From Tribonema minus (lineage: Eukaryota > Sar > Xanthophyceae > Tribonematales > Tribonemataceae): a stretch of 64,000 nucleotides of DNA. This document shows, piece by piece, positions 12,143-24,500 of this stretch. The DNA is taken from contig JAFCMP010000013.1 of NCBI GenBank assembly GCA_017506865.1, positions 310,001 to 374,000 on the forward strand, written 5' to 3'. The notes beneath the pieces are model-generated. The model was not told the DNA's origin and did not search any database. It saw only the letters and a list, made by a program, of their open reading frames with translations. The stretch's first letter is position 1. Each line of letters opens with the position of its first letter. The position numbers and the translations under genes were made by a program.

Positions 12143-13420
12143 ATGTCAAACCAGAAGCTGAGCAGCTGATATCTCACGCATCAGCAGCACAGCGCCTCTC
12201 TCTCTCCCCCTGGGAGCTGCAGCAGCTTCTAGGGTTCGCTGAGTACTTTGTAAGTAGGGTTAACTTCAAGTGCAGGCGTGTTTGAAAAAAGATTTTTTTT
12301 TTTTTTAATGAGATTGTAGAGCTTCTGGTACAGTGGCGATGAGTTCGAGGTAACCCTAACCTAACTTTAAGGTCAGGCCGCAAACGTACCCAAGCTTTTA
12401 TATGTTACATACAATGTCATGTGGACATGGCCGCCGGCGCAGAGCAGGCGAGCCCTCTGCAGGCTACAGTACCCCTAATTAGCAAACCTTGCCCTTGGCT
12501 CAGGTTTTGGAGACTCGCAGTTTTTGGAAGTAAGCAGCGTGCAGTTAACTGTTATGCAAGTCAAAACATCGTAATACATGCATCAACTACAAAATACAAT
12601 AATTTCCATCGGTAGTGCCTGTGCACTGAAAACACCATCGCGAGCCCGTGTCAAAAGAGTGCCGCCCGTGTCAACAGATTGCCACTGCAGTGGTTAAAAC
12701 CTTGAAGGCGCTTGGCTGGACAGAGGCGTACGTGCGACAACACCAGGATGCCCACGAAACATTCATGGTGAGCTGCTGATACTACAGTAACTAGTGATAA
12801 TATGTGCTGACAGACTGAGTGTGCGGGCTTCATCATGATTGTCTGACAGTGTGTACTCAGGATGCACAGTGCATGTCAGTGAACAGATCACTTTCAGTAC
12901 AACAGACCTTGTCATGTGTTACTTCAAAGGCCATGGCGCACCATCCACTGGCGTTCAACAGATGTTGTTTGCATTCAACTTAACTCAATTGAAGGGCAGG
13001 TTGCTTGCGGCCACAGTCAGTTTTGAGTGGTCAGTGACGCACCTAGTAGCACACAAATGGATTCCAGGAAGTGCCTGCCGTGCCGCGCCCCAGAACGACT
13101 CGGACCTTCATAAAAGCACCATTATGATAGTGATAGAAACGTGCCTGCCCTGGTATCCAATGTGTGCCCCTGCTTAATAAGACCCCGACACCTGCAGCTG
13201 CAGCATGTAATTATGATGCCTCAGAGTCTGTCACTGTGCCCGTCTGTTGCAACATGTTGACACATGTCTGAATGAGGCGCCTCTATGCAATGCGAGCACT
13301 GCGCACCAGGCACTGGCGACAGTACTTGGCAAGCTTGCATCAACTCTTATGTCTTTGATATCCCCCCCCCCCCCCCCCCCCCCCCGCCCGCCCCCCCCCC
13401 CTCCCTGACCATGATGATCC
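12143..13420. other. intergenic stretch upstream of COG1
   Basis: Apart from the USP-like fragment at 12691-12767 I see no supported gene. There is a short poly-T (12293-12306), a fragment of dispersed family A near 12308, and a poly-C tract at 13363-13400. The COG1 promoter should lie in the first few hundred bases; no clear core element stands out. Confidence 0.5.
12691..12767 (+). pseudogene. isolated exon-like fragment resembling the USP7/40/47 ubiquitin-protease catalytic core
   Basis: A 77-nt stretch between a good acceptor (ccactgcag) and donor (ATG then gtgagc) encodes LKALGWTEAYVRQHQDAHET. This resembles the segment of ubiquitin-specific proteases (USP7, USP40, USP47) that reads roughly FGW...QHD-x-QE. 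I could not find the flanking Cys-box or His-box exons within several kilobases. It is therefore either a relic, a captured exon fragment, or one exon of a gene whose other exons I failed to recognise. Family assignment rests on about 25 residues. Confidence 0.35.
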
Positions 13421-13515
13421 CCCCTTACACTGTCCACATTGAATTTCAGACTCTTCAAACGACTCTTTGAATTTAAATAATAGTATGCAATCATGGGGGG
13501 GGGCAGGAACCCGGT

Positions 13516-14997
13516 CTTGGCCCCCAGGCGATTTCTGTTGCACTGTCACGGTGGAGTCGCTGCCTAGGCTCCGGCAGTGCTGACCGGCGCAACCGATCAA
13601 GTCGGACTGATGCGCGGCCTTCAATTTGGCATTGCTGACCATCATGATGTCTGGACAGCAGCGCAGTGAGCTGGTGGTATGGCCGCGTTGAACATATTAT
13701 TGATAATATGTCATGACATTGCGCTGGCGTGGACACACACTGTACCGCGTACCTACCTGCTGTCGGTGGCCTGGCAGAAGAGAGTCGACAAGGACCAAGC
13801 ACGACCTCCCGCACCCTGGACAAACAGCCAGGAACTGTTGCTGGTTCAGAATCTGTCAAAGTACTGTAGCAGTTACTGCAACAATGCCCTTGGCACACCC
13901 CGGGCCCCACCGTAACGGTTCTCCAGGGAGGCCCATCTGGGTCTGTCCACTGGCAAATCAGATTCTGTCACCCGAGAGAATCTGATTCGTCCATCATTTT
14001 TGAAATGCTCCGGGACCCGTCCACCAACTGATAGACTAAGTATGTCTGTGCTGATACCCCCCCCCCCCCGGGGCCCTCGCCCACCATCCCCCGGGCCCCT
14101 GCACTCACCGTAACGTGTCCACATTGACTTTCAGACTCTTCGAAAGGCTCTTTATGCAATCATGGGGGGGGGACAAGAACCCGGTCAACATGGTCCACGT
14201 ATTGATGTGGTGCCACCTGATGTACTTCATTGTGGCTTGCCCCTCTTCTGACAACCTCCAGTCTGATTTCTATGAAGTGGTCGACTCGGTCGTGCTGACG
14301 TACTCCGCGTGCTCGACGCAGCGGACGTCGCTGCGGACTCTTCCCATCAACAGTGCTCAAACCATGTTCAACTTGACCGAGTTCCTGTCCCCCCCATGAT
14401 TGCATGAAGGAACCGTTCGAAGAGTCTGAAAATTCAATGTGGACAGACCGAGTGTAGGGGGGATGGTGGGGGAGCTTCAGGGGGGGGGGGGGGGGTTCAG
14501 CACAGACACATCTCAGACTGCTGGTGGACGGGAGCATCAAATTTTCAACACTGATAGACGCATCTCTTGGGTGACAGATTTGGACAGACCCAGGTCAGCC
14601 TGAGGGCCTCCCTCCTGGAGAACGGCGGGTGCCAGGGCATTCAATTTGTTGCAGTACTTGGACAGAATCAGCAAATGGCTGTTTCTCCACTGGCAGCGTG
14701 CAGGAGGCACCGGGTGGTGCTTGGTCCTTGTCCACTCTCTTCTGCCAGGCCACCGACAGCAGGTAGGTACGCGGTACTGTAACCTGTGTCCACGCCAGCA
14801 CAATGTCATGACATATTATTAATAATATGTTGAACGCGGCCATACCACCAGCCCACCTCGCTGCTGTCCCTGATATGGTCAGCCATGGCATTGCCAAGGC
14901 CGCGCAGCAGCAGTCCGACTTGATCATTGTGCCGGTCAGCACTGTTGGAGGCAGCAACTCCACAGTGTAGCCGAAATCGCCTGCGGGGCCAAGATTT
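13516..14997. repeat. long imperfect inverted repeat, candidate mobile element
   Basis: The left arm at about 13516-13990 is repeated in reverse complement at about 14557-14997. Both carry catattatt.ataatatgtcatgacatt and tacctacctgctgtcggtggcctggcagaagagagt. An inner pair is also inverted: 14116-14194 against 14345-14446, sharing cagactcttcgaa and gcaatcatggggggg. A third copy of the inner sequence is at 13429-13515, outside the left arm. Both arms keep a similar ORF (ILLIICHDI, TYLLSVAWQKRVDKDQ) of no recognised family. Confidence 0.7.
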
Positions 14998-15980
14998 CAA
15001 TAGAGGCAGAGTGAGCTCACAGTCACCCCTTCAAGTTGGAGGGGTAAGAATACAGTACGACCAAGAGTTTCACAACAAAGTATGGATGCACTACTGCAGC
15101 AGCATACACGAAGCGCACGTGGTATTGATGCCGCAGGACGTGGTGCGCTGGTGCTGTAGGTCAGCCGCAGTTTCTTGTTGAAACTGGGACAGTGCCAGTG
15201 GGGTGGTGGTGATTGTGATTGCATCGGCAACAAATTCATCGCAACAAATTCATCACTGTCTAGTGATTGTATATGGACTGTCAGAGAGAACAATGTGAGG
15301 TTGCTGATGAGACCACACACGTCAAAAGCAGATGTCGGTCGGCGGATACAAAAAGAATTTTCTGGGTGCACTGATGTGACACGCTGTGGCCACTGATGTG
15401 ACACTATGTGGGTGGCGATTCCGATATTAGTCGTGCTCACAGAGCTGGTGGGCACTGACGGTGGAACAAAGTTCGACACGGATCAAGAGTAGAGCCGACG
15501 TAGTGTGCTCTCGAGATTCCTGAAAACTACCGCTGACCTTGCAGTGCCAGCCTGAACGCCATCGCGAATCCCCTGGGGCAACCCACTGGCTGTACGTGAA
15601 GCCGCATCCACGGCTTGAGCCCTACGAGCCGCCTGACAACACTTGTCAGGATAGCGTGGGCGTGCAAGCGGAGGCGAAAAAACTAGGCGCAGAAGCTGCT
15701 GTGTGGCCACTCGGACGACGATGGTAATGCTGAAGAAGCAGATGGGCAGGACCCCCTCTCTGGCCGGAGCTTATTTATTTATGTAAGTCTTCCGAAACCT
15801 GGTCTTTAGAACTTCAAGTGGCGGGCTTTTAAAAAAAAAAAAAAAACAGAAGAGCTCCTGGTTTACAGCGACACACATACGGGGCAGAGGGCGCGCGACG
15901 GAGGACTTCAGGTGGCGGCTCGAGCTTGCTGAGGGCACCGCGGCGGTGCGGCGGCGGTGGCGCCACAGCGGCACGGCGCA
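14998..15980. other. spacer between the inverted repeat and the metalloprotease gene
   Basis: Short ORFs only. An open stretch on the plus strand at 15541-15725 follows a plausible acceptor (ccttgcag) but resembles nothing I know. A poly-A run lies at 15831-15846. The promoter and 5' UTR of the metalloprotease should lie just before 15981. Confidence 0.4.
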
Positions 15981-18519
15981 ATGGGAAGGTTGGCTGCTCG
16001 AGCCTTCTCCCTGGCGTTGATCACAACTCGAGCGATTTTTGCAGCGGATTGTGGAGGTGGCGTGGAAGGTCTGCTGGGACCAAACAAGCAGTCCTGCTGT
16101 CCATACAGGTCAGCAACCTGGCTCCCTGATCACCATGCCTTGCTCGCATTAGCCACACGATCACCGGCGGTCACGATCCCGGCGCGTCTGGTAACAGCAT
16201 TTTGGGTGTGTGGTGTAGCGCGAGGCGTGGTGACTTGTATAATTGCGCCGATCTCTGAGTGTAAGTGTTACATACAACATTCCTGTCCCCTGGCATATCT
16301 CGGATGCGCCAGGGGCTGCTCATGAAGTCTCAGCGCATCGCCTCCGCTGCTCCGTTCCGTTGGCGCCGTGACCATATCTGTTGTAGCGACGAGAAAGCAT
16401 GCATGTCATCAGGCGCATGATGGCCATACATCGAACGTCAAGGCATCGGCGAGTTGACTCGTGTTTTAATCTGCTGGATCGGTGCCGCTGAACGAACCGG
16501 GCCTCAGAGAGGCACACACGATGTGCCCCCGAGACTGCACTCCTGATCCAACGTACACACCGGTTGCGCAATGCCAACTTTCGAACTTTGTACTCTGTAC
16601 GTGTGCCGAAGGGTAGATGCTGATTGCCTACTACTCCGCGTGGTCGCATTCAAGCCTACCACTGACTTGCACCTCCTGCGCGTTGGCGACACTCGGTTCT
16701 TGGATTGGAGCGCAGCTGCGGGGAGTGCGGAGGCTATGGGTGTGCAGGTAGACCCGGAGGTGAGATCTAACTTCCATTTTCATCGCCCACTTGTTCGCAA
16801 ATCATGCAATCGCCCAGAGAGTCATTCGTCACAAGCTTGCGCTGCACGACTCAGTAGAGCTCAAGCAGGGCCTGTAGCCCTGCACTTACAGCAGTGCCAT
16901 GCTGTTTTAAGGATTCAATGCTGCTTTATGAGCTCAATTTGGCTGTGGCGCGCAGGCGGTGAGATGTTGCACACACGGCGAGCGCTGCAGCAAGACTGGG
17001 CCTGTTGCATGGAAGGCACACCGGTGCAGTTGTTCAACAAGCAATTAAGCAGAGCACAATACCGCTGTATCCTGGCGGCAAAGTTGTACTACGAAGTATT
17101 GCATGAGACGAGTGACTTCAGCAGAGCTTGGCACCCTCAGTCTGCTGGCTTTGGCGCAAGTAACTGTGGGCTCAGGTTCATGGGACCAGTTTGGGGGGGG
17201 GGCGACTTCTGGAGCACGGTGCACGGTACAATGCTCGTGAGGAGGCGTTGTGCGGAGCACAACTTTCAGTTCTGAGGGTCCGCTCGAAGCCAAACCTGTG
17301 TTTTATTTGAGCAGAGATTTTGAGCGCCGCGACATCCAGGGCTACGTTTGTGAGTTGCACGTTCTGTGCACAAATTTTGGGCCTTTGGAAGCTGCGTGTT
17401 ATGTGCACGAAACGAGGCCCACATTTCGGCGCATGATGCGACCCATGCTCATGCGTGTTGGGTGTGAATGTTATCAACGAATGCACGCCGCACGCGGTAT
17501 GACACGGCGCGCAAAGATATGCCCACTGTTGGCGATCACTCTTGGCACATTGTGTGTGACTGATAACCGATGAGTGCATGCCGCTCCGTACTTCTTGTTA
17601 ATTCTCGCTCAGGGCGCGAAAAGGGCCAGATGAATGGTATCTAACTTGAAGCTTGCTGTACGGAATCCAAATGTCGTGTGACAGTCTGAAAGTGTCTCAA
17701 ATGACAACCACACTGTACATGCATAGTCCGACTGTTGGCGCATACATGCCAACGCTACATGCAGTCAACCCACATGCAGAACGTGTGTTGATGGTATCAA
17801 TAAGTCCATGCCGCAGCGAATCGGCCGCGGACTGAGCAGCAGCAGTCCCGAGCACGCGTGAAAACAGAGCTTTTGTGCAAGTTGCGGTGCGCGCAGTTGA
17901 GCAGTGCCCCCTGCCCTCAACGAGATGCGGCTCAGGGGGACAGCGATGAGCATTGCCACAGCAGCTTTTTTCTTCGGGGGTGGGGAGGGGGCGGGGGGGG
18001 GGGGGGGGGGGATGCTGCAGAGGGGGCGAGCGGTGACGGTCGGTGAGGGCGCGCCACGAGCAGCACCGCTCAGCACCACACGCGCCGCCGACTCTGCCAA
18101 CGCGCGCGCGCGCATGCAGCTGATGCAGAGGTCGCTCCCGTCGTTATGCATTCTTTGTAGTATGCAGAGTGTGTATACCGCGTTTGTACATAGAAGTACT
18201 TGAAGTATACATGTACTTTGTTGTATGAAAACGAATCAAAAGATCGTAGAGCTCTAGGTGACAAGGGATGGTTAGCCGCAAGTGCCTTCCACCAATAACC
18301 GTGGTCGCCGCTGCTGCAGCAATTGGCCACGAGTCAAACAGTACCACCGCATCCACCAGTCAAAAGACTTTGTGTGCAAGCTTTTAGCGTTCGAGGCATG
18401 GGTGTTCAGTATTGGAAAGGTCTCACGTGTTGTATAATATGCTGAGTTTTATAAATATCGCCGGCGTGCAAACATGGAGGGGAACCTCAGCAACGCTCTG
18501 CGCGCGCAGCCATCTGAAG

Positions 18520-18556
<37 letters not shown>

Positions 18557-21500
18557 CCCCCGCCCCCCCTCTGCCCAGGCGCCGATGCTTGCTGCGAATC
18601 CGAAATCTACAGCTCGAAGCCCCTCTGCAGCAAGGCCGGCAGCGCCCCATGCGTACGGGACCCCCCTTCGGACCCCCCTAAAAAAACGGAGCCGCTGCCA
18701 AAACCCCCCGCACCGGGGGATGGCACCACGACCGTGACGTCATATAGCGACGACGGTTCATCTATTGCGGATGCGCCCAAGCACAACCAGCCGAGCGCTG
18801 CTGCGCAGAACTTCAACATCCAGCTGATCGCGGCCGACGGGACGCCGGACAAGTACCACGAGTACTTTGCAAAGGCGAAGGCGCGGTGGCAGGTGAGGGG
18901 CGACGTTCCCCCTTGTGTATGAGCGCTGCTGTGGTTGTTGCTGGACCGGGTAGGGGAAGGCACGGTGGCAGTTGGCGCTCTCCTCTGTATCGGAGTGCTG
19001 CTTCGCATGCCGCTGCTGAGCCGTGCGGATGAGGCGCGGTGGCAGTTGACGCTCCCCCTTTACATCTGAGCGCTGCTGCGGATACCGCTGCTGAGCCATG
19101 AGGATGAAAGCGCGAGGCTGGTAAGTTTATCTTGCGTGGGAGGACTGCTGCGGCTGCTGCTGCAGACGATGATGCAGCTGCCGACGGAGATGTGGTGGCA
19201 ATCGACGCTCCCCTTTGAATCTTAGCACTGCTTCGCATGCTGCTGCTGAGCCGTGCGGACGAAGGCGCGAGGCTGGTAAGTGCATCTCAGCGCTGCTGTG
19301 GCTGCTGCTGCGGACAATGATGCGGCTGCCGAGCCGTGCAGGCGAAGGCGCGGCGGCAGGTGACGCTCCTCTTCCTGTCTGAGCACTGCTGCTGTAGCTG
19401 TCGCAGACGCTGCCCGGCGCGCAACCGGCCATGTCGCGACACCAGCGTGTCATGCGAGGAACGGCCTCCACGTTGTGTTGCACGGTGGAGTCTGGCGCTG
19501 TTCTAGATGTGCTCAAGTCGGTGACGTCAGCCAATGGCTGGATTAGCGGCAAACTGTGGTCGCGCGCGTACTTCAATCGCTGAGGCATTGTGCGCCTGCG
19601 CTGCCTGTCTGCACGCACGCAGTGCATGTGTACTTCAATTACTGAAGCGTTATGAACAGTGCATCTGCTGCATGCTCTTGCGCACGCCGCAGCAAGTCAT
19701 AGTGGGCGACGTGTTGAGCGTCCCTAAGTCACACCGCCGATCAATGGCCAATTCGTGCGGCAACACGTTGAGGTTGGTCGCCTTGCATGCGTATTACAAT
19801 CAGTCGAATATCACGAACTGTGCGCCCGCTGCTTGCCCTCTCGTGCATTGCAGCAAGTCATAGTGGGCGACGTGTTGGATGTCCCCAAGTCAACGACGCC
19901 AGTCAATGGCTGGTTTGATGGCAACTTGGGCACCATGGGCAGCGGCGGTCAGCGCATCGTCGCCACTAATGAGTACTACGGCAACGTGGATGACATCGTG
20001 ATTGGCTACAAGATCACCTATATAGGTGAGGGTCGGTTAGAATCAGGGTTAGGGTCAGGGCTAGGGTGATGGTTCAGATTTAGGTTAGCGTTTGAGTGCT
20101 ATGGCCACGTGGACGATGTTCTCATCGAATACAAGATCACCTAGAAGTATGCAGCATGTAGCTGAGGGGGGCGGTGTTTTCTTTGTGAAACGGGGTATGC
20201 TGTGCCGTCAGGGTTAGCTTGAGGGTCAGGGCTAAGGTTATGGTTAGACTTGAGCCTAGGGTTAGAGTGCAAAGTGCCGTGGCCATGTGGACGGCAGTAA
20301 GATTGGGAGCTCGTGCGGCACCTGGGGGCTTCACATGGCGACTTGAAGTTCTAAACTTCAACTTCAAGCTGTGAAACTTCGGCTACAGGATCACCTGTAC
20401 ACGCCAATGTGACATCAGTGTTTGGCAATGTTCACGTCGTGCACTCAGACCCAGGACAGATGCTATTCATAACACTGGGAGGGGCTGCAGCTGCTTGAAG
20501 AACCTTGAAGAACTTTGTTTGACAATTTAATCTGACGCACCCTTTGTTTGACAATTTAATCTGACGCACCAACACACGCTCCGCTGCGTTGCAGACGGAA
20601 AGAACGGCGTGCACGGGCAGGCCGGCTCGACGTACGTGCGCGGCGGCAACGTGTTTTACCGACGCGTCGTTTTGATGAACGTAGCAAGAAGTTTCAGAAC
20701 CAGAGTGCACTGCATGATAACTCGACCTTTGCGAACGCCACTGATTATTTCCAACGCACCAATGCGGTTCCGCTGCGTTGCAGACGGAAAGAACGGCGTG
20801 CTTGGGCAGGCCGGCTCGACGTACGTGCGCGGCGGCAACGTGTCCCACGACGCCAGCCAGATGGACATCCCTATCTCCGGCACGATGGAGTTTGACTCGG
20901 CTGATGCTGATGAGCTGATCAAAGAGGGGGTCTTCGATCAGGTGGTGCTGCACGAGATGGGGCACGTTCTGGGTGAGTCGAACTTCAAATTACATTTTTG
21001 AAGCTGATGACGCTGACGATCTGGTCAAGGAGGGTGTCTTCGACCAGTTCGTGCTGCACGAGACGGGGCACGTTTTGGGTGAGGTGTTGAGTTGCAAACT
21101 TCAAATCATAAGCTTCAAGTTGTTTTTTGTGCGACTCGGCTGATGTTGGTGAGTTGATCAAGGAGGGAGTCGTTGACCAGGTCGTGCTGCACGAGATGGG
21201 GCACGTTCTGGGTGAGTCGCTGAGCTGCAAACTTCACATTATAAGTTGAAGTTGTGGAATGCACGACCCCGCTGAAATGCCGGCGAGCTGATCTTGACCC
21301 GAGTCGTGCTGCACAAGAGGGGGCGCGTTCTGGGTGAGCTGTGAGTCGTGAAGCTTACTTGAACTTCAACTTGTGAACAAACTCACATGCACCTCAACTT
21401 GTGAGCACACACAATCTTTGATGTGTGAACTTGAGAAAGCGTAAGCGCAGCATCATATGACGATTTCGCAGGTGCTGACGAGTGCGTCAAGAGCCGGCCC

Positions 21501-24500
21501 TTCGACCAGTTAGTGCTGCATGGCGCGGGGCAAGCTCCTGGGCACGTGTCACAAGTTGAACTTGGCATACATACACTTCATGTTTTCAAGTATTTCAAGT
21601 CGTGACTCTGCGCATGCCGAGCAGCCCGTCAAGGAGGGAGTCTTCGACCAGGTCAAGCGAGATCGAGCACGCTATGTGCGGCGACTTGCGAGCCGCTCCT
21701 CATGCCCCCAAAGCCACGCTGACGTGTAGTTTACACCTCACAGTCGTATATCTGTTCTGGCTTAGTCTTATCTGAAAGTCACACCTTTTCTCTTGCTGCA
21801 AGCATTGGCAACTGGCCCACAACACTCAACCGTTGCGGCGGCGTTTTGTTGTCTCAATTTTTAATAGTACCGTATGAAACTATAATTAGCCCGTGGGGCG
21901 AGTTTTTTATGAGAGCGAAAAAAGGGGGGTGGGGCACCATTAATATTCGGAGAAGAAAAGGGTGGGGTGCATTAATGTTTGAGCCATGTTAGCTCATCTA
22001 ACCACCATCATGAGGTGCCAGCATGCTTCTACGCCGCTCCTGAAACCAGTTCAACTTTCGGAAGCTACTATTCAGTTCACAGTTCCCGACCACACTTTTT
22101 CTGTTTTTTTCGGAAAACGCATCAGCGCGCGCGCCACTTTGAGCTGATACAGCTTGCAACGCAGGCGGACTTGATCAGAGCCGTCTTAAGTAATTCCATA
22201 GATGTGCTCGTGATCAGTCAGCCTACCAGAGGGCCGCACAGCGCGTGTTGTTTGTGGTGACTGGTGCGCATTCCAGGTGAAAAGTGCCTTCACAAAACGG
22301 GGAGAAGCTAATGTTTTGAACCATGCGCTGCCGACGTGAGCGCTGCTAAGCAAAGTGGTAGCCTGCCAGTGTGAAATAGGGACCATAGAAGCCGATTTTC
22401 AATTGGTGCTCATGGTCAAAAGTTATCACTGTCGTCGCCAGCACCTCCGTCTCTGTGCAGTACTAATCGTTCGAAAATGAGCGCGAGAAACAGCCCGAAA
22501 CGACGCAAGAGGGCTGAGCACAAACAACGATGCAGCAGAATGGAGATACCGCGCAATGGCGATGGAGCTGGGAGGCTCTCTACATCTGTGTCGTTAGGCT
22601 GAGACATAGCGGTGGCGGCTCTCAAATTTGCGTGGAAATCCACCGAGTCGTTCGCAAACGACGACTGCTTGAAAAGTGGAGCGAATTTGAGTACAACGAG
22701 GCAGAAGAGTGGAGATACCGCGCGATAGGGATGGTCCTGACAGGCTCGCTGTATCTGTACAAGTAGTCTGACATACGGCGATTGCAGCTCACGAAATTGC
22801 ATTCAAAACCATCAAAGCGGCTGCAAGTTACGGCTGCCTGAAAATCGAGGTCGGCAATTTTGAGCGCAAATTTTTTAGTAGATTGAAGATAGCACGCAAT
22901 AGGCATGGAGCTGGCACGCTCACTGCAAATGTGCTGATAGAGTGGTACTGAACGATTGCGTTGCACCAATTTGCAGAGAAATTCATGGCGGCGATCACAA
23001 GTTATGAATGCTTGAAAAGTGTGGGCGGGAACCGTGAACCGAATAGTAGCTGCTGCCTGTCGGAGGCCTTTTGTGGGTTTGCCTACATTGTTGGCTGCCT
23101 TTCTGTCTGCTCTGCGCACACATAGTGTGGTGATGTAGCATGAGTCACTGAGTTTGCATAGTACACGTTTGCAGAGGGTACATGCTGCGTATGCATGTAA
23201 GAATAAAGGGGGGTGGGCACATTTATATGAGCGAAAAAATTGGGTGGGGCGTCATTTTATGAGGGCTCGGAAACTCTTGAAAAAACTCGCCCCATGGGCT
23301 TAATTATAGATAATACGGTGTTTATTGTTTCAGCTCATTTCTGCTTCTAGATGAAATTTCATTGACCTAAAATGTGCACCTGCTCTACAGGCATTGGTAA
23401 CTGGCCGACAACGCTCAACCGCTGCGGCAGCTGCGAGGTCAAGCACGCGACGTGCGGCGACGCGTGCGAGCCGTACTACACCAGCGGCGCGACGGGCGCG
23501 TGCCATGCTCAGCAGCAGTTTGAGAAGCTCGACCTGGGCGTGGGGCCAAATCTGCTATTAGGTCAGTTTAGGATTGTAGGATTCATTATGTTATACAGTA
23601 TACATTATGTGAGTTTAGGATACATGACCGAACCTACGCCAATGCAAAGGCGCTCCGTGGTGGCGAGCGCTTTGTCTTGGGTGATCTCGGAGTTGCATCA
23701 GGTGAGCTTAGTGTTTTATGTACTAGGTGAAATAGAATTCATGACCGGACCTGCTTAATTGGGTTAAGTTTAGCATTCATTATTCACTAGGTGAATTTGG
23801 GATTTATGACTTTGCTTCGATGCATTGTGGTCGTGCAGTGGAACCTTGTGGCTCTTCAACTATCAGGCGAGTATAGGATCTATGACTTTCAAGTTTAGGA
23901 TTCATGACTCTACTTCGATGCGTGGTGGTTATGCAGTGAAACCTTGTGGCTCTTCGACTATTAGGCCAGCTTAGGATCTATGACTTTTGAGTTTAGGATT
24001 TGTGACTCTATTCCCATGTGCGGTGGTTGTGCAGTGAGTCATGGCGCTGCGGCCACACGACCTTAGGATTACAATTACGGCTGGGTTAAGGTTGGGTTTG
24101 GGTTTAGGTCAGAGTTTGGGTCTGGGTTAATTAGGGATAGGGTTTGTGGAGGTTTGCGACGGCAGCAGTGAGCGGCGGCAGTGCCCTGCGCGCATCTGAC
24201 CAGGCCCGGCTGCCGCATGTAGTGACCATTGCCGACTGCACAAGTGGCCAGTGCTGATCGCTGCCATGTGTGCACATCGTTGCCAGGCTCGGCAACCTCA
24301 GGCGTGCAGGCTCATTATATGGCCGCCGCCTTGCCTAGTGACCATAATTGACGACACGAGGTGACTGTTGCTGAGTGCTGCCCTGTGTGCGCGTCGTTGC
24401 CAGCTCGGCAACCCCACGCCCATGCCGACTCATCATTCTATGGCAGCTGCCTTGTAGAGTGACCATTTCAAGGTGACGATCGCTGAGCGGTGCCCTGTTG

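Noticed and set aside
15541-15725. Exon of the USP-like gene
   Set aside because: It has a good acceptor and open frame, but the residues match no USP motif and the donor is unclear.
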